Source of the DNA: Calditrichota bacterium
Lineage (GTDB): Bacteria > Electryoneota > AABM5-125-24 > Hatepunaeales > Hatepunaeaceae
NCBI GenBank assembly: GCA_018644935.1
Contig: JABGPL010000020.1
Span: 1-58,352, forward strand
Length of the DNA: 58,352 bases
Direction: 5' to 3'
In this document: piece by piece, positions 16,807 to 25,901 of the stretch
Layout of the letters: each line of letters begins with the position of its first letter
Numbering within the stretch: position 1 is the first letter of the stretch
Program-made: the position numbers and the translations under genes
Notes under the pieces: model-generated
What the model was told of the DNA's origin: nothing
The model's database searches: none
Seen by the model: only the letters and a program-made list of their open reading frames with translations

Positions 16807-17667
16807 ATGAACGGAAAACAGAGTTTTAGATTGTCTTATGCGGTGTTGACATTAATTCTTACAGCTGTCCTGATTTCAGGACTCCCAAACCTGGTTTTGG
16901 GCAAAACAGAGATAACACAGGACTACCATAACGAACTTTCCGGGTCGGGCAAAACCGGAATTGATGTTGAGACAATTAATGGTGAGATAAGTATTTCCGG
17001 ATATGATGGTGAAACAGTGGTTATTGATGCTGAGCTGTCTGTCACCGGCAAGAAAAAGGATGTATGCGAAGATTTGATGAGTGAAATTAAGATCAAGATT
17101 GATGAATCGGGCAAGGTTATCAGTATCGAAGCTGACACACCAAAGAAAATTGGCAAACGCGGCTATAATTGCTCAGTTTCATTCACCATCAAGGTTCCGA
17201 CAAGGTTTTCGGTAGCCACCGAGTCCGTAAATGGCGGATTAAACCTGGAGAACATTAAAGGTGAGGTTGATGCCGAAACAGTAAACGGTGGTGTGAATTT
17301 GGAAAATGTATGGGGAAATATGCACCTTGAAACTGTTAACGGTGGTATAGACCTCGAAAATATTTATGCTGACGTAGAAGCTGAAACCGTTAATGGCGCA
17401 ATCAATGCCGAGTTCAAAGATTCAGCACCAGAAAACGTTTCTTTTGAAGTTGTGAATGGTAAAATTGATACTTCTTTTGAAACAACACCCAACGCAACAA
17501 TCAGAGCAGAAACCGTTAATGGTTCTCTGCGTGTAGGTGGTCAGAAGATAAAGAAAACCGGATTAATTGGCAGAAGTTATCGAGCTGAAATGGGTAATGG
17601 AAAAGGTGATTACAGGTTTGAAACGGTCAATGGCAGTATTAGAATTGATGTTCCAGATGCGGATTAA
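16807..17667 (+). CDS. Secreted DUF4097-like beta-repeat protein
   Basis: This 286-residue protein begins with a signal peptide (LSYAVLTLILTAVLISGLPNLVLG). The mature part is a series of short beta repeats with the recurring phrase (V/A)ETVNG(G/A/S)(I/V)(N/D/R), seen at least seven times. That is typical of DUF4097/adhesin-like beta-helical proteins. ATG 16807 is chosen over ATG 16765 because GGGAG lies 6 nt upstream and it places the signal peptide at the N-terminus. The gene is monocistronic between a consensus promoter and a strong terminator. Its molecular role is unknown; such proteins are often cell-envelope associated. Confidence 0.8.
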   Translation: MNGKQSFRLSYAVLTLILTAVLISGLPNLVLGKTEITQDYHNELSGSGKTGIDVETINGEISISGYDGETVVIDAELSVTGKKKDVCEDLMSEIKIKIDESGKVISIEADTPKKIGKRGYNCSVSFTIKVPTRFSVATESVNGGLNLENIKGEVDAETVNGGVNLENVWGNMHLETVNGGIDLENIYADVEAETVNGAINAEFKDSAPENVSFEVVNGKIDTSFETTPNATIRAETVNGSLRVGGQKIKKTGLIGRSYRAEMGNGKGDYRFETVNGSIRIDVPDAD

Positions 17668-17696
17668 GCAAGACCGTACATAAATGCCGAATTTCT

Positions 17697-17732
17697 AGAG
17701 TGCGAGCGTCTGCTTGCACTCTGTTTTTTTTT
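17697..17732 (+). terminator. Rho-independent terminator
   Basis: An 11-bp stem (17697-17707 with 17712-17722, one G-U pair) closes a 4-nt loop and is followed by nine T residues (17724-17732). It ends the DUF4097-like transcript. Confidence 0.9.
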
Positions 17733-17747
17733 GTATGTCTTTCCAGT

Positions 17748-17869
17748 ATGTGGCTTGGGCTACTCGTTGCCCAAGTTTCTTTATACTATGTTTGATTTAC
17801 AGAGAGATAGATCTCAATTTATTTGAATCAATTAATGACACCCGGGCAATAAACAGCCCTATCCACACG
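17748..17869. repeat. Intergenic hairpin pair, family 1 (copy A)
   Basis: The first hairpin has arms CTTGGGC (17754-17760) and GCCCAAG (17769-17775) within TGTGGCTTGGGCTACTCGTT. A second, inverted and diverged copy at about 17840-17868 contains CCCGGGCAATAAACAGCCC followed by TATCCACAC. The same facing pair recurs at 22227-22350, so this is a dispersed element lying between convergent genes. Confidence 0.7.
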
Positions 17870-17873
17870 CACT

Positions 17874-20384
17874 TTATTCTTGATTCGCCATAGCATTCTT
17901 CAACAGCATCACCATTTCTAAATCCTCATTTTTCTGCGCAATCTGAAATACTGTCCTCCCCTTCCGGTCAGTAATTTTGATATCTGCGCCGTATTCAATC
18001 AACACTTTGGTGATGCTCAGGTTCTGTTTTTCAACAGCAAAATGCAAAGCTGGCTTTTTTTGTTGCTTAGAATTCGCATTTGCTCCTGCCTTAAGAAGCA
18101 ATTTAACAAGCCATTCAGCCTGCGAGTCACAGGTGTGGCAGAGGAGGTTAAGGCCATAATGATCTTTTTGATCCGGGTTTGCGCCATTTTCAAGGAGGAG
18201 TTCAACAACCTCACTTTTATCATTCAAATGCAGGGATTCTCTTCCCGGATAATTTATTGCCCACCACAATGGGGATTGGTTGTGAATATTTTTGGCTTTA
18301 AAATCCACTCCCTCATTGATTAAGACTTGAGCACATTTTTCTGCATTATACGCAACAGCAAGGTATATTGCTCTTTGCTCCTTAAAAAGAATTTCACCTT
18401 GAGATTTTCGTCTACGGAGGACGTCTTCAACTAACTCTGCATCATCCCTGTCATAGATGAACTTATCGCCTAAATATACTCGGGCTCCAAAATCGAACAG
18501 TAACCTCATAATTGTGGTATCATTATTTGCAAGTGCGATAGAAAAACAAAACTCCTGACCAAAGGGCAATTCGTCGGCCTCAAGACCAACATTCGGATCA
18601 GCACCTGCTTGTAGGAGCAGCCTTGCGAAAACAGTGTCTCCTTCTGTTACAGCCATGTGCAGAGGTGATTTCTTTTTGTGCAAACAATTGATGATTTGAG
18701 ATACATTTTCAGCCAGCACACTCTCTAAAAGTTCTCTATTCTTATCCCTGATGATGCCGTGAAGAATTGTCCATCCATTTCTATTGAGTGAGAGGAAATT
18801 TGCGCCATACTCCATGAGGATTTTCAAAGTCTTAAATCTAATACTGGAGGTCAGCAAATAGGAAACACTTGTCTTTCCATCTCCATCAACTCTGTCGAGA
18901 TCTGCTCCGTAGTCAATAATCATCCGCAACAATTCCGGGTCGTTGCGTAGTGCAGCAGCAAAAAGCGGTCCCTCTCCATTTCCCCACGTCTGATTGACAT
19001 CTGAGCCGTTCTCCAGAAGGAGTTGAATAGTTGAATAGGGAATTTGAAATGTCCGACCGAGTGCATAGTACAGAGGTGGATATCCCTCTCCATCATGAAG
19101 ATCTACAATAGCACCTGCCTTGATAAGAATATTACACATTAACTCATTTCGATCTGAAACTGCTAAATGCAGAAGTGTTTTCAAATTTTCATTGAACGAA
19201 TTTGGATCAAACCCACATTCGAGCAAACCTTCAACCATACTGGGTTTATTGTGTCTAATAGCACTAAACAATGGTCTGCCATCTGTCAAATCAAACTCAT
19301 CTGTAGATACGCCCTTACTGAGCAGAAATTTTACGAGTCCAGGGGATCCATTTTGAAGTGCGACTTGTAGAGCAGGAACTCCTTTTGCATCAGTTGAATT
19401 TGGTGATATTCCTTCAGCGAGCAGGATTTCAATCAATTCCATCGCCTTAGAATTTACAGCCATAATAAACGGTGTCTGACCTTTTGAATCAGGTGTATTA
19501 AGCTGAGCTTCATTTTTAATGAGGACTTCAAGAGCCCGGATTGCTTTGAACTTTACAGCGAGGTGAATCAGCTGTCTTCCTAAAACATCGTCCTCACCTT
19601 GCTTCTCACCCTTATCGTCAAAACAAAGTTCATTTTTGATCCCCACATTTACATCTGCTCCTCGTTCAAGCCCGATTTTCATTATTTCAGGCATATTAAA
19701 CCACGTGCCACGGGTTAAAATTTCTTCGGGAGATGCGGTTAGTTTTGAAATATCGGCACCACGATTATAGAGGAACAAAAAGGCATTTTTTCGTGACCAT
19801 TTGACTTGCGATTCTGTACGTGGGAGATAACCAAATGTGTTTGAAAAGGGGTTCGGATATTTGCTAAGAAAATCCTGTTGGATCATCCATGATGCTAAAA
19901 GAGGTGTATTATTATCATTATCTATAGCTTCGATATCAGCACCGGCATCTAAGAGCAACCCTATTGTAGTAGTATCATCGTTCATGACTGCTAAATGGAG
20001 TGCATTTATGCCATGTACGGACTTTCTCGAAAGATCAGCACGTCCAAAGGGAATAGGAATTCCAGATGGGGTTTGCCTCTTGTATTTTTCCTGCCCCAGA
20101 ATTGTATAGTCAGCATTATAAATATCAGGATCACCTCCCTCTTCAAGCCAATCGGCAAGGGCAACAGTATCTCTGGTTGAAATCCATTGGAATACGACAG
20201 AGTCCGGCGTTGCTGAAGATGTTGTATCATTTACATTATCAACAGCATGTAGGGAAGTAAAGCTTGAGAGAAAGACTGCCATTGTCATGACAAACGACAA
20301 TTGTCGAAATAAAATATTAATGATGTTTTGAATTAGTTTCAAATTTTCAGTTGCTCCAGATTCATATCTCATATTTAACAGCAT
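17874..20384 (-). CDS. Large exported ankyrin-repeat protein
   Basis: This 836-residue protein consists mainly of ankyrin repeats from about residue 110 to the C-terminus, with recurring phrases such as G.TPLHLAV, LLL..GAD.N and L.A...N. The first 45 residues contain a hydrophobic stretch (FVMTMAVFLSSFTSLHA) that looks like a signal peptide preceded by an unusually long charged N-region. The start is ATG 20384, 9 nt after GGAAGG; an upstream TTG at 20411 overlaps the Shine-Dalgarno region and is less likely. Ankyrin repeats mediate protein binding, and no enzymatic domain is present. In a free-living bacterium a periplasmic location fits. A role in host interaction cannot be judged from the window. 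Confidence 0.85.
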   Translation of the reverse strand: MLLNMRYESGATENLKLIQNIINILFRQLSFVMTMAVFLSSFTSLHAVDNVNDTTSSATPDSVVFQWISTRDTVALADWLEEGGDPDIYNADYTILGQEKYKRQTPSGIPIPFGRADLSRKSVHGINALHLAVMNDDTTTIGLLLDAGADIEAIDNDNNTPLLASWMIQQDFLSKYPNPFSNTFGYLPRTESQVKWSRKNAFLFLYNRGADISKLTASPEEILTRGTWFNMPEIMKIGLERGADVNVGIKNELCFDDKGEKQGEDDVLGRQLIHLAVKFKAIRALEVLIKNEAQLNTPDSKGQTPFIMAVNSKAMELIEILLAEGISPNSTDAKGVPALQVALQNGSPGLVKFLLSKGVSTDEFDLTDGRPLFSAIRHNKPSMVEGLLECGFDPNSFNENLKTLLHLAVSDRNELMCNILIKAGAIVDLHDGEGYPPLYYALGRTFQIPYSTIQLLLENGSDVNQTWGNGEGPLFAAALRNDPELLRMIIDYGADLDRVDGDGKTSVSYLLTSSIRFKTLKILMEYGANFLSLNRNGWTILHGIIRDKNRELLESVLAENVSQIINCLHKKKSPLHMAVTEGDTVFARLLLQAGADPNVGLEADELPFGQEFCFSIALANNDTTIMRLLFDFGARVYLGDKFIYDRDDAELVEDVLRRRKSQGEILFKEQRAIYLAVAYNAEKCAQVLINEGVDFKAKNIHNQSPLWWAINYPGRESLHLNDKSEVVELLLENGANPDQKDHYGLNLLCHTCDSQAEWLVKLLLKAGANANSKQQKKPALHFAVEKQNLSITKVLIEYGADIKITDRKGRTVFQIAQKNEDLEMVMLLKNAMANQE

Positions 20385-20559
20385 TAAACCATACCTTCCA
20401 ATATACAGCAAACTAAGCTGAACTCAAAACTACCCCAATCCAACCTCAAAAACCGTATTCAAAATTGTTGCAGCATGAACGGGTTAATTTGTGCGTATAT
20501 TTTGTAAAATTGATAACTTTGCGAGGTGTGAGTGGGTTTTGGAAAGTAATCATTATATG

Positions 20560-20635
20560 CTGGCAGAAGCCCTAGTCTGCCTGATGTAGGGTGTCGTCAG
20601 ATGCGAGTTTCGTCAGGTGTCCCCACCTGACGAAA
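20560..20635. repeat. Intergenic hairpins between divergent genes
   Basis: In the 470-bp gap between the ankyrin and PNPFN-domain genes, a perfect 12-bp palindrome (20608-20619 with 20624-20635, TTTCGTCAGGTG/CACCTGACGAAA, 4-nt loop) belongs to the same family as those at 31191-31255 and 40819-40836. Just upstream (20560-20585) lies a degenerate copy of the ACGCCCTCGT-loop hairpin seen at 34658 and 40886. Nothing else is evident in this gap beyond a possible promoter around 20685-20711. Confidence 0.75.
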
Positions 20636-20855
20636 TAACAACAAAAAATCCGATCTTGATTTGGTCGGGTTCTTAAGTTTTGTCTTGCATATTTACCAGA
20701 TTTTATACTATATTCCATCAAAGGAATGTTTCTGAGTTATGTAATAAAGTATCTCGTATTTTTTAACCTGAGATTGGCATGACACAATTAATAACGAGTG
20801 TTTTACTTTCCACTCATCTGTCCATAATACTCAGTTTGTGAAGGAGGTTCAAATC

Positions 20856-22157
20856 GTGAGAAATCCGCACACTTTTCACCTCTTCAAAATGACCACAGGC
20901 GTTATACTTGGAGTACTTCTATTACTTCTAATCACCTCCATGGTTTCAGCTGAGATTGTAGTATCTGCAAGGTGGATTTTTTACCACCCGGTAGATTCCA
21001 CAATCTATTTCACATCAGAGGCACAGGACCCAGAGTCAATGGAGATGGGCAGTTATGTATTCCGTCTTAAAGACCATGGACAAAGAATCGAGCGTTCGGA
21101 AAGGCTTAGGACAGATTTTAGCGGGAGCTTGTCTCTCACGGCACACGACAACCTTCCAAACAGAATATACGCCTTTGCTCGCAGTTGGGAGGATGACGCA
21201 GTTAGTAGACTTTTCCTTGTATCTGAAGATGGAGGTGAAACCTGGCGAGATTCACCCGGTCCAAATTCCTATTATAACTCACCCGGAGAGAGACAGGGGG
21301 AATCCTACCGAATGACCCCTGTTAATAATGAACTAGTACTGCACAGGACTGAAGACTCCTGGGCAACATGGGATACATCAGATGTTGTTCAGAATTGGAA
21401 TTGGCACGACAACATCATTTTATTTACACGCAACAATGGTTGTCTGATACAATATGATCGCGACAATCGGGATCAATTGGCATTCAGCAATGATTATGGT
21501 CAATCGTGGATCAGCGGAGAGATTGAAGGGGACTTATTACCGGGTCCATATGTGAACGTTGGGACGGGGGAAGAATTCTACTGCAGGACATCTCCAGACA
21601 CGGGCAGGTACTTTTGCGTGCGAGATTCAGGTCGCAATATTCAGGAAGTTTTCAATTTCTCTCAGCATGGTGACTATGCACCCGATGAACTGGGACATGG
21701 TTGGTCAAAGTATATCATTACAACTCCAAACCCAGGGGAGTTTTACGCAATTGCTAAAAAGATTTCATGCGCTCAACAATGGATTTTTTTTCATGTGTAT
21801 CATTGTACCAACTATGGCGAAAATGTTGGAGACGGGAATTGGTACGATTTATTAGTTGACCCCGTGTCAGTTGCACAGTCCGGATTACATCTACCCACAA
21901 CCCCAATATTCCAAAACTACCCCAACCCCTTCAACTCAACAACAAACATCAGGTTCACCCTCCCAGGCAGCGATTGGGTATCGCTAAAGCTATACACCCC
22001 AACCGGACGTGAATTGACAACTCTGGCGAATGGTTTCATGGGTGCAGGAAATCACGAGATAAGCTGGGATGGCACTGGATTCAACTCCGGTGTTTATTTT
22101 GTGACGTTGACTACCTCGCAGGGTGTGAGTGGAAGGTCTGTGGTTTTGGTTAAGTAG
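20856..22157 (+). CDS. Secreted protein with PNPFN-type C-terminal sorting domain
   Basis: This 433-residue protein starts at GTG 20856, because AAGGAGG (20841-20847) lies 8 nt upstream. An earlier in-frame GTG at 20838 would place the Shine-Dalgarno inside the gene. A signal peptide (MTTGVILGVLLLLLITSMVSA) is followed by a beta-rich body with Asp-box/BNR-like pieces (SEDGGETWRD, SNDYGQSWISG), suggesting a sialidase/exo-alpha fold or a sortilin-like propeller. The C-terminal 80 residues (QNYPNPFNSTTNIRFTLP to the end VVLVK) are a type-A sorting domain of the kind used by type IX secretion in FCB bacteria. Function unknown; surface or extracellular location likely. Confidence 0.85.
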   Translation: MRNPHTFHLFKMTTGVILGVLLLLLITSMVSAEIVVSARWIFYHPVDSTIYFTSEAQDPESMEMGSYVFRLKDHGQRIERSERLRTDFSGSLSLTAHDNLPNRIYAFARSWEDDAVSRLFLVSEDGGETWRDSPGPNSYYNSPGERQGESYRMTPVNNELVLHRTEDSWATWDTSDVVQNWNWHDNIILFTRNNGCLIQYDRDNRDQLAFSNDYGQSWISGEIEGDLLPGPYVNVGTGEEFYCRTSPDTGRYFCVRDSGRNIQEVFNFSQHGDYAPDELGHGWSKYIITTPNPGEFYAIAKKISCAQQWIFFHVYHCTNYGENVGDGNWYDLLVDPVSVAQSGLHLPTTPIFQNYPNPFNSTTNIRFTLPGSDWVSLKLYTPTGRELTTLANGFMGAGNHEISWDGTGFNSGVYFVTLTTSQGVSGRSVVLVK

Positions 22158-22226
22158 GTATTTAGCTTATGTTGTGAGTTAGATGCGTGAGCTATTGTTT
22201 GAAAATACTCCATAACTGAATCAATT

Positions 22227-22350
22227 GTGTGGCTTGGGCTACTTGTTGCCCAAGTTTCTTTACAAATGAGTATTGTAATTATCGGAAAGACTTTAATTAG
22301 AATGCAAATATTAAAGAAATCCGGGCAATAGATAGCCCAGACTACACTGA
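22227..22350. repeat. Intergenic hairpin pair, family 1 (copy B)
   Basis: TGTGGCTTGGGCTACTTGTT followed by GCCCAAGTTTCTTTA is nearly identical to the segment at 17750-17783, with one difference over about 34 nt. It is again followed, about 70 nt later, by an inverted diverged partner (CCGGGCAATAGATAGCCC, from 22321). In both loci the element follows the end of a gene. Confidence 0.7.
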
Positions 22351-22454
22351 TTCGATCACTGTCCATTTTGACATGCAATAATTTTCTATTGTTTTTCTCT
22401 GTTTCCACCCCATCACTTGCAATCCGCCTTTTTAATAGATTAACTTGATATCAG

Positions 22455-22568
22455 CCTTCGTGGAACGGTGAAATTCCTTACCGGCGGTGAAAGCCCGCGA
22501 CTTCCCTTTGCAGGGAACTGAGTCTGTGTAATTCAGACGCCGACGGTTAAAGTCCGGAAGAGAGAGGG
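22455..22568 (+). ncRNA. FMN riboswitch (RFN element)
   Basis: The segment has the conserved RFN blocks in order: GGTGAAATTCC, ACCGGCGGTGAAAGCCCGC, a variable hairpin (CCCTTTGCAGGG), the CTGAGTCTG...CAGACGCC region, GCCGACGGTTAAAGTCCGG and GAAGAGAG. It is expected to bind FMN and repress the riboflavin genes that follow. The 3' end (22557-22564, GAAGAGAG) is perfectly complementary to 22687-22694 just ahead of the terminator. That fits switching between closing the aptamer and an alternative helix. Confidence 0.95.
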
Positions 22569-22699
22569 TTGCTCAAAGAATTTCATTGAGCTGATTGTAC
22601 GGCTCGTTTACTTCAATTTCCTTTGGAGACATCCTGAATTTCGGGACGAATCCATGTGGATACTGCGACGTTTAATCATTCCTGATCTCTCTTCACCCT

Positions 22700-22722
22700 C
22701 CGATGGCGACATCGGTTTTTTT
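22700..22722 (+). terminator. Riboswitch-controlled terminator
   Basis: CCGATG (22700-22705), tetraloop GCGA and CATCGG (22710-22715) are followed by seven T residues. It lies about 130 nt after the FMN aptamer and about 225 nt before ribD. It is the expected FMN-dependent stop. Confidence 0.85.
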
Positions 22723-22765
22723 GTTTTTGACGTATCATCATTCGACACGGGTGCAGTGGGTCGAA

Positions 22766-22915
22766 CATTCTGTTCGACCATCCGTCGGTAGACGGATACA
22801 ACCAGAACGTTCGATGGGACAGGATGAATTCCCGCTTTGCGGGAATGGACAGGCAGGAATGCCTATCCTACTGAAAGCCTGGATTCCCGCCTTCGCGGGA
22901 ACGACGAGCATCAGG
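22766..22915. repeat. Cluster of intergenic palindromes inserted between riboswitch terminator and ribD
   Basis: Several hairpins are packed here: GTCGAACATTCTGTTCGAC (22769-22787), CCGTCGGTAGACGG, ATTCCCGCTTTGCGGGAAT, GGCAGGAATGCC, and ATTCCCGCCTTCGCGGGAA. A 25-nt stretch (22847-22871) recurs exactly in reverse complement at 37584-37608. The 'GAACATTC...GACCATC' unit is related to sequences at 31138 and 37671. The segment can be translated in the ribD frame but shows no protein similarity and is not counted as coding. Confidence 0.8.
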
Positions 22916-22948
22916 CAAACAGGACCAGAAATACAAATTGAGGGATTT

Positions 22949-24061
22949 TTGCCAGAACAGACAGACATAAAATTTATGAGACGCGCCCTTGAGCTTGCAC
23001 TACAGGGCAGAGGATCGGTTTCGCCAAATCCGCGTGTTGGTGCTGTGATTGTTAGCCCGGATGGAAAAGTGCTCGGTGAGGGGTATCACCATAAGTATGG
23101 TGAAAGTCATGCTGAAGTTGAGGCGATTAAGGCTTGTGGGGGTGCCGATACTAATGGTGCTACAATTTACGTGACCCTTGAGCCATGTTGCCATCGAGGC
23201 AAAACACCTCCATGTTCACAAGCTGTTATCAAAGCTGGTATTAAGCGAATTGTAATTGCCAGTGATGATCCAAATCCTAAGGTCAACGGCTGCGGGATCT
23301 CCGATGTGAGATCAGCCGGGCTTGAGGTTGTCTCCGGAGTACTTGAGAAAGAAGCCCGATATATGAACCGCGGATACTTCACACTACGCGAGAAAAATCG
23401 CGCTTGGTGTTCGGCTAAGATTGCGCTGAGTATTGACGGGAAAATGGCTAACCTCGACGGTGAATCGAAATGGATCACCGGACCTGAAGCTCGGAAATAT
23501 GCTCACACATTGCGCGCTGATCACGACGCGATTATGGTTGGAGGCTCGACCGTCTGGAACGATAATCCTGAGCTGACAGTCCGCTCCGTTGAAGGACCTG
23601 ATCCTGTGCGACTCGTACTGGCACCACATCGTGGAATTCCGGTGGATAGTAAGATTGGAACTTCCTTAAATGATGTTCCAACGGTTCTCTTTACCTCGGA
23701 TGATGCGACTCCAGAGGGTTTAGATTTGCCCGGCTTGAAAGTGCACAGGTTTCAAATGGATAAAAACGGGCGTATAGATCCGGTGGATATATTAAAGACA
23801 TTGCCCCAATATGGGATTCTATCAGTTATGATAGAAGGGGGATCATACGTATTGTCTTCCTTTATGGATGCAGGCGTAATTGACGAACTTGCGATTGGGA
23901 CCGCCCCGTCAGTAGTCGGGACAGGAGTTTCACCGTTTGACAAGTTTGATCCCGTGACCTGGGAAAAACGACCCCGATTCAGGGAGGGTATAGTTCGAAA
24001 AAGTGGAACTGATTTTATCACAACATACTTGAGGGAGGATAGCTCATTTTCACTGGACTGA
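22949..24061 (+). CDS. ribD: Bifunctional riboflavin deaminase/reductase RibD
   Basis: This 370-residue enzyme carries out steps two and three of riboflavin synthesis, deaminating and then reducing the pyrimidine intermediate. The N-terminal deaminase has the zinc site HAE (in ESHAEVEAI) and PCCHRGKTPPC. The C-terminal reductase domain begins near residue 150 (WCSAKIALSIDGKMA) and contains GGSTVWNDNPELTVR and MIEGG. I place the start at TTG 22949, 5 nt after GAGGG, because family members have about 8-10 residues before the MRRALELA helix. ATG 22976 is the alternative. The frame also extends back to 22703 through palindromic repeats, which is not credible coding. It is the first gene of the FMN-riboswitch operon. 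Confidence 0.9.
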   Translation: MPEQTDIKFMRRALELALQGRGSVSPNPRVGAVIVSPDGKVLGEGYHHKYGESHAEVEAIKACGGADTNGATIYVTLEPCCHRGKTPPCSQAVIKAGIKRIVIASDDPNPKVNGCGISDVRSAGLEVVSGVLEKEARYMNRGYFTLREKNRAWCSAKIALSIDGKMANLDGESKWITGPEARKYAHTLRADHDAIMVGGSTVWNDNPELTVRSVEGPDPVRLVLAPHRGIPVDSKIGTSLNDVPTVLFTSDDATPEGLDLPGLKVHRFQMDKNGRIDPVDILKTLPQYGILSVMIEGGSYVLSSFMDAGVIDELAIGTAPSVVGTGVSPFDKFDPVTWEKRPRFREGIVRKSGTDFITTYLREDSSFSLD

Positions 24062-24696
24062 TAGAAGAAATCGGAACACTCTCCGAAAAGCGGGAAAATA
24101 GAGGCAACTTCACGCTGACCGTGACCGCTGAGAAGGTAATGGAAGGTCTGAAACTCGGCGACAGCGTTGCAACCAACGGTGTTTGCCTGACCGTAACTGC
24201 CATACAAGAGAAGAGCTTTTCAGTTGATGCTACTGCATACACAGCCAATGGAACAACAATCGGTTCCTGGAAAAATGGACAGAAACTCAACCTCGAGCGA
24301 GCCCTGATGGTGGGGGACAGACTCGGTGGGCATATTGTTCAGGGACATGTCGATGGCATAGGAAAAGTGGCGCGGATTGCTTATACTGCCGGACATACAA
24401 ATATTCATATTAGTACACCGTCAAACATCATTAAACTACTCGCACCGAAAGGTTCAATAACTGTTAATGGTGTAAGTTTAACGCTTGCTACAAAATCAGC
24501 CAGAGGCTTTGTGCTGATGGTCGTTCCCTTTACCCTGGAGCACACCAATCTAGGTGATCTCAAGCCGGGGGACGAAGTTAATTTAGAAACAGATTTGATA
24601 ATTCGCTGGCTTGCTGACCAGTATCCCACCGGAACAGTTGATGGGGATCAATACTTCCGTCAGGCCGGTTTAGGAAACATACACACGGAGGATTAA
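24046..24696 (+). CDS. ribE: Riboflavin synthase alpha chain, apparent ATT start
   Basis: This enzyme dismutates two lumazine molecules to riboflavin. It shows the two repeated barrels: FTGLIEEIG at the start, [19 protein letters not shown] in the first and [13 protein letters not shown] in the second. Family members begin MFTGLI. Here the codon before FTGLI is ATT (24046), preceded by CTC and an in-frame TAG, so no ATG, GTG or TTG is available for the full protein. AGGGAGG lies 7 nt upstream of ATT at ideal spacing. The gene overlaps the end of ribD by 16 nt. Starting at the next usable codon (GTG 24121) would delete the first conserved strands. An ATT start, as in infC, is the simplest reading; a sequence error is the alternative. 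Confidence 0.85.
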   Translation: MFTGLIEEIGTLSEKRENRGNFTLTVTAEKVMEGLKLGDSVATNGVCLTVTAIQEKSFSVDATAYTANGTTIGSWKNGQKLNLERALMVGDRLGGHIVQGHVDGIGKVARIAYTAGHTNIHISTPSNIIKLLAPKGSITVNGVSLTLATKSARGFVLMVVPFTLEHTNLGDLKPGDEVNLETDLIIRWLADQYPTGTVDGDQYFRQAGLGNIHTED

Positions 24697-24698
24697 AG

Positions 24699-25901
24699 TT
24701 GATTTCACCAACTGAAGAAATAATAGAAGAGATTCGTCAAGGGAATATGGTTATTGTTACTGATGATGATGACCGAGAGAATGAAGGCGATTTTGTCATG
24801 GCGGCGGAGTTAACTACTCCTGAAGACATCAATTTCATGGCAAAACATGGCCGGGGTATGATTTGTCTGTCGCTAACCGGTAAGAGATGTGAGGATTTGG
24901 ATCTTAACTTAATGGTTGGGAAAAGAAGTAATAACGCGCTCCATGGCACTGCTTTTACTGTAACGATTGATGCAATCGAAGGCACTACGACTGGAATTTC
25001 TGCCGCAGATCGTGCATATACAATTCAAAAAACGGTTGATCCGAACGCAAAGCCAGCCAGTTTCGCCAGACCGGGGCACATCTTCCCGCTACGAGCAGCG
25101 GACGGTGGGGTACTGAGACGCGCTGGACATACTGAAGCGGTTGGTGATCTCTGCCGTCTCGCCGGTTTACCACCGGCTGGTCCATTGTGTGAGATAATGA
25201 ATGAAGACGGCACAATGGCTCGGATGCCGCAGCTTGAAGTTGTTGCGAAGAAGTTTGGGTTGAAAATCGGTACAATTAGTGACTTGATTGAATACCGTCG
25301 GAAACATGAGAAATTAGTCTACCGTGAAGTTGAGGTAGATCTACCTACCAAACACGGTCACTTTAACCTGATACATTTCAGGAACAAAGTCACTCAGGAA
25401 CATCATCTCGCTCTCGTTAAGGGGGATGTTAAAACTGAAGAGCCCGTGCTCGTTCGAGTTCATTCCGAATGCCTTACCGGTGATGCCTTTGGCTCGATGC
25501 GTTGTGACTGTGGGGACCAGCTTGCAGCTTCGATGAGAATGATCCAGGAAGAGGGCAGAGGTGTTGTGTTATATATGAATCAGGAAGGTCGGGGAATCGG
25601 TCTTAGCGCTAAACTACACGCTTATGAATTGCAGGATAAAGGATTGGATACGGTTGAAGCCAACGAGAAACTTGGTTTTGCACCAGACTTGCGTGACTAC
25701 GGTACAGGAGCGCTAATCCTGAAAAACCTCGGGATTCACAAGCTGAGATTAATCACCAATAATCCCAAGAAGATTATTGCTTTAAATGGTTTTGATCTTG
25801 AAATGGTCGAACGAATTCCCTTAGAAATTCCTCCAAACGAGGTAAATGCACACTACCTCGAAACAAAACGAGATAAAATGGGGCACATGATATTAAAATG
25901 A
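24699..25901 (+). CDS. ribBA: DHBP synthase / GTP cyclohydrolase II fusion RibBA
   Basis: This 400-residue fusion supplies both precursors of riboflavin. The N-terminal 3,4-dihydroxy-2-butanone-4-phosphate synthase has [16 protein letters not shown] and [11 protein letters not shown]. The C-terminal GTP cyclohydrolase II has the zinc cysteines in [19 protein letters not shown], then GRGIGL and [15 protein letters not shown]. The start is TTG, with GGAGG upstream, two bases after the riboflavin synthase stop. The product overlaps ribH by 4 nt. No substitution in a key residue was noticed. Confidence 0.95.
   Translation: MISPTEEIIEEIRQGNMVIVTDDDDRENEGDFVMAAELTTPEDINFMAKHGRGMICLSLTGKRCEDLDLNLMVGKRSNNALHGTAFTVTIDAIEGTTTGISAADRAYTIQKTVDPNAKPASFARPGHIFPLRAADGGVLRRAGHTEAVGDLCRLAGLPPAGPLCEIMNEDGTMARMPQLEVVAKKFGLKIGTISDLIEYRRKHEKLVYREVEVDLPTKHGHFNLIHFRNKVTQEHHLALVKGDVKTEEPVLVRVHSECLTGDAFGSMRCDCGDQLAASMRMIQEEGRGVVLYMNQEGRGIGLSAKLHAYELQDKGLDTVEANEKLGFAPDLRDYGTGALILKNLGIHKLRLITNNPKKIIALNGFDLEMVERIPLEIPPNEVNAHYLETKRDKMGHMILK

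Noticed and set aside
20838-20855. GTG 20838 as start of the PNPFN-domain protein
   Set aside because: The ideal AAGGAGG lies downstream of it and directs initiation to GTG 20856.
22703-22948. N-terminal extension of RibD (about 82 extra residues)
   Set aside because: The frame is open, but it runs through the riboswitch terminator and intergenic palindromes that also occur elsewhere. Family proteins begin near MRRALELA.
24121-24696. Riboflavin synthase starting at GTG 24121
   Set aside because: That would delete FTGLIEEIG and the first conserved strands, and the strong Shine-Dalgarno is 80 nt upstream.
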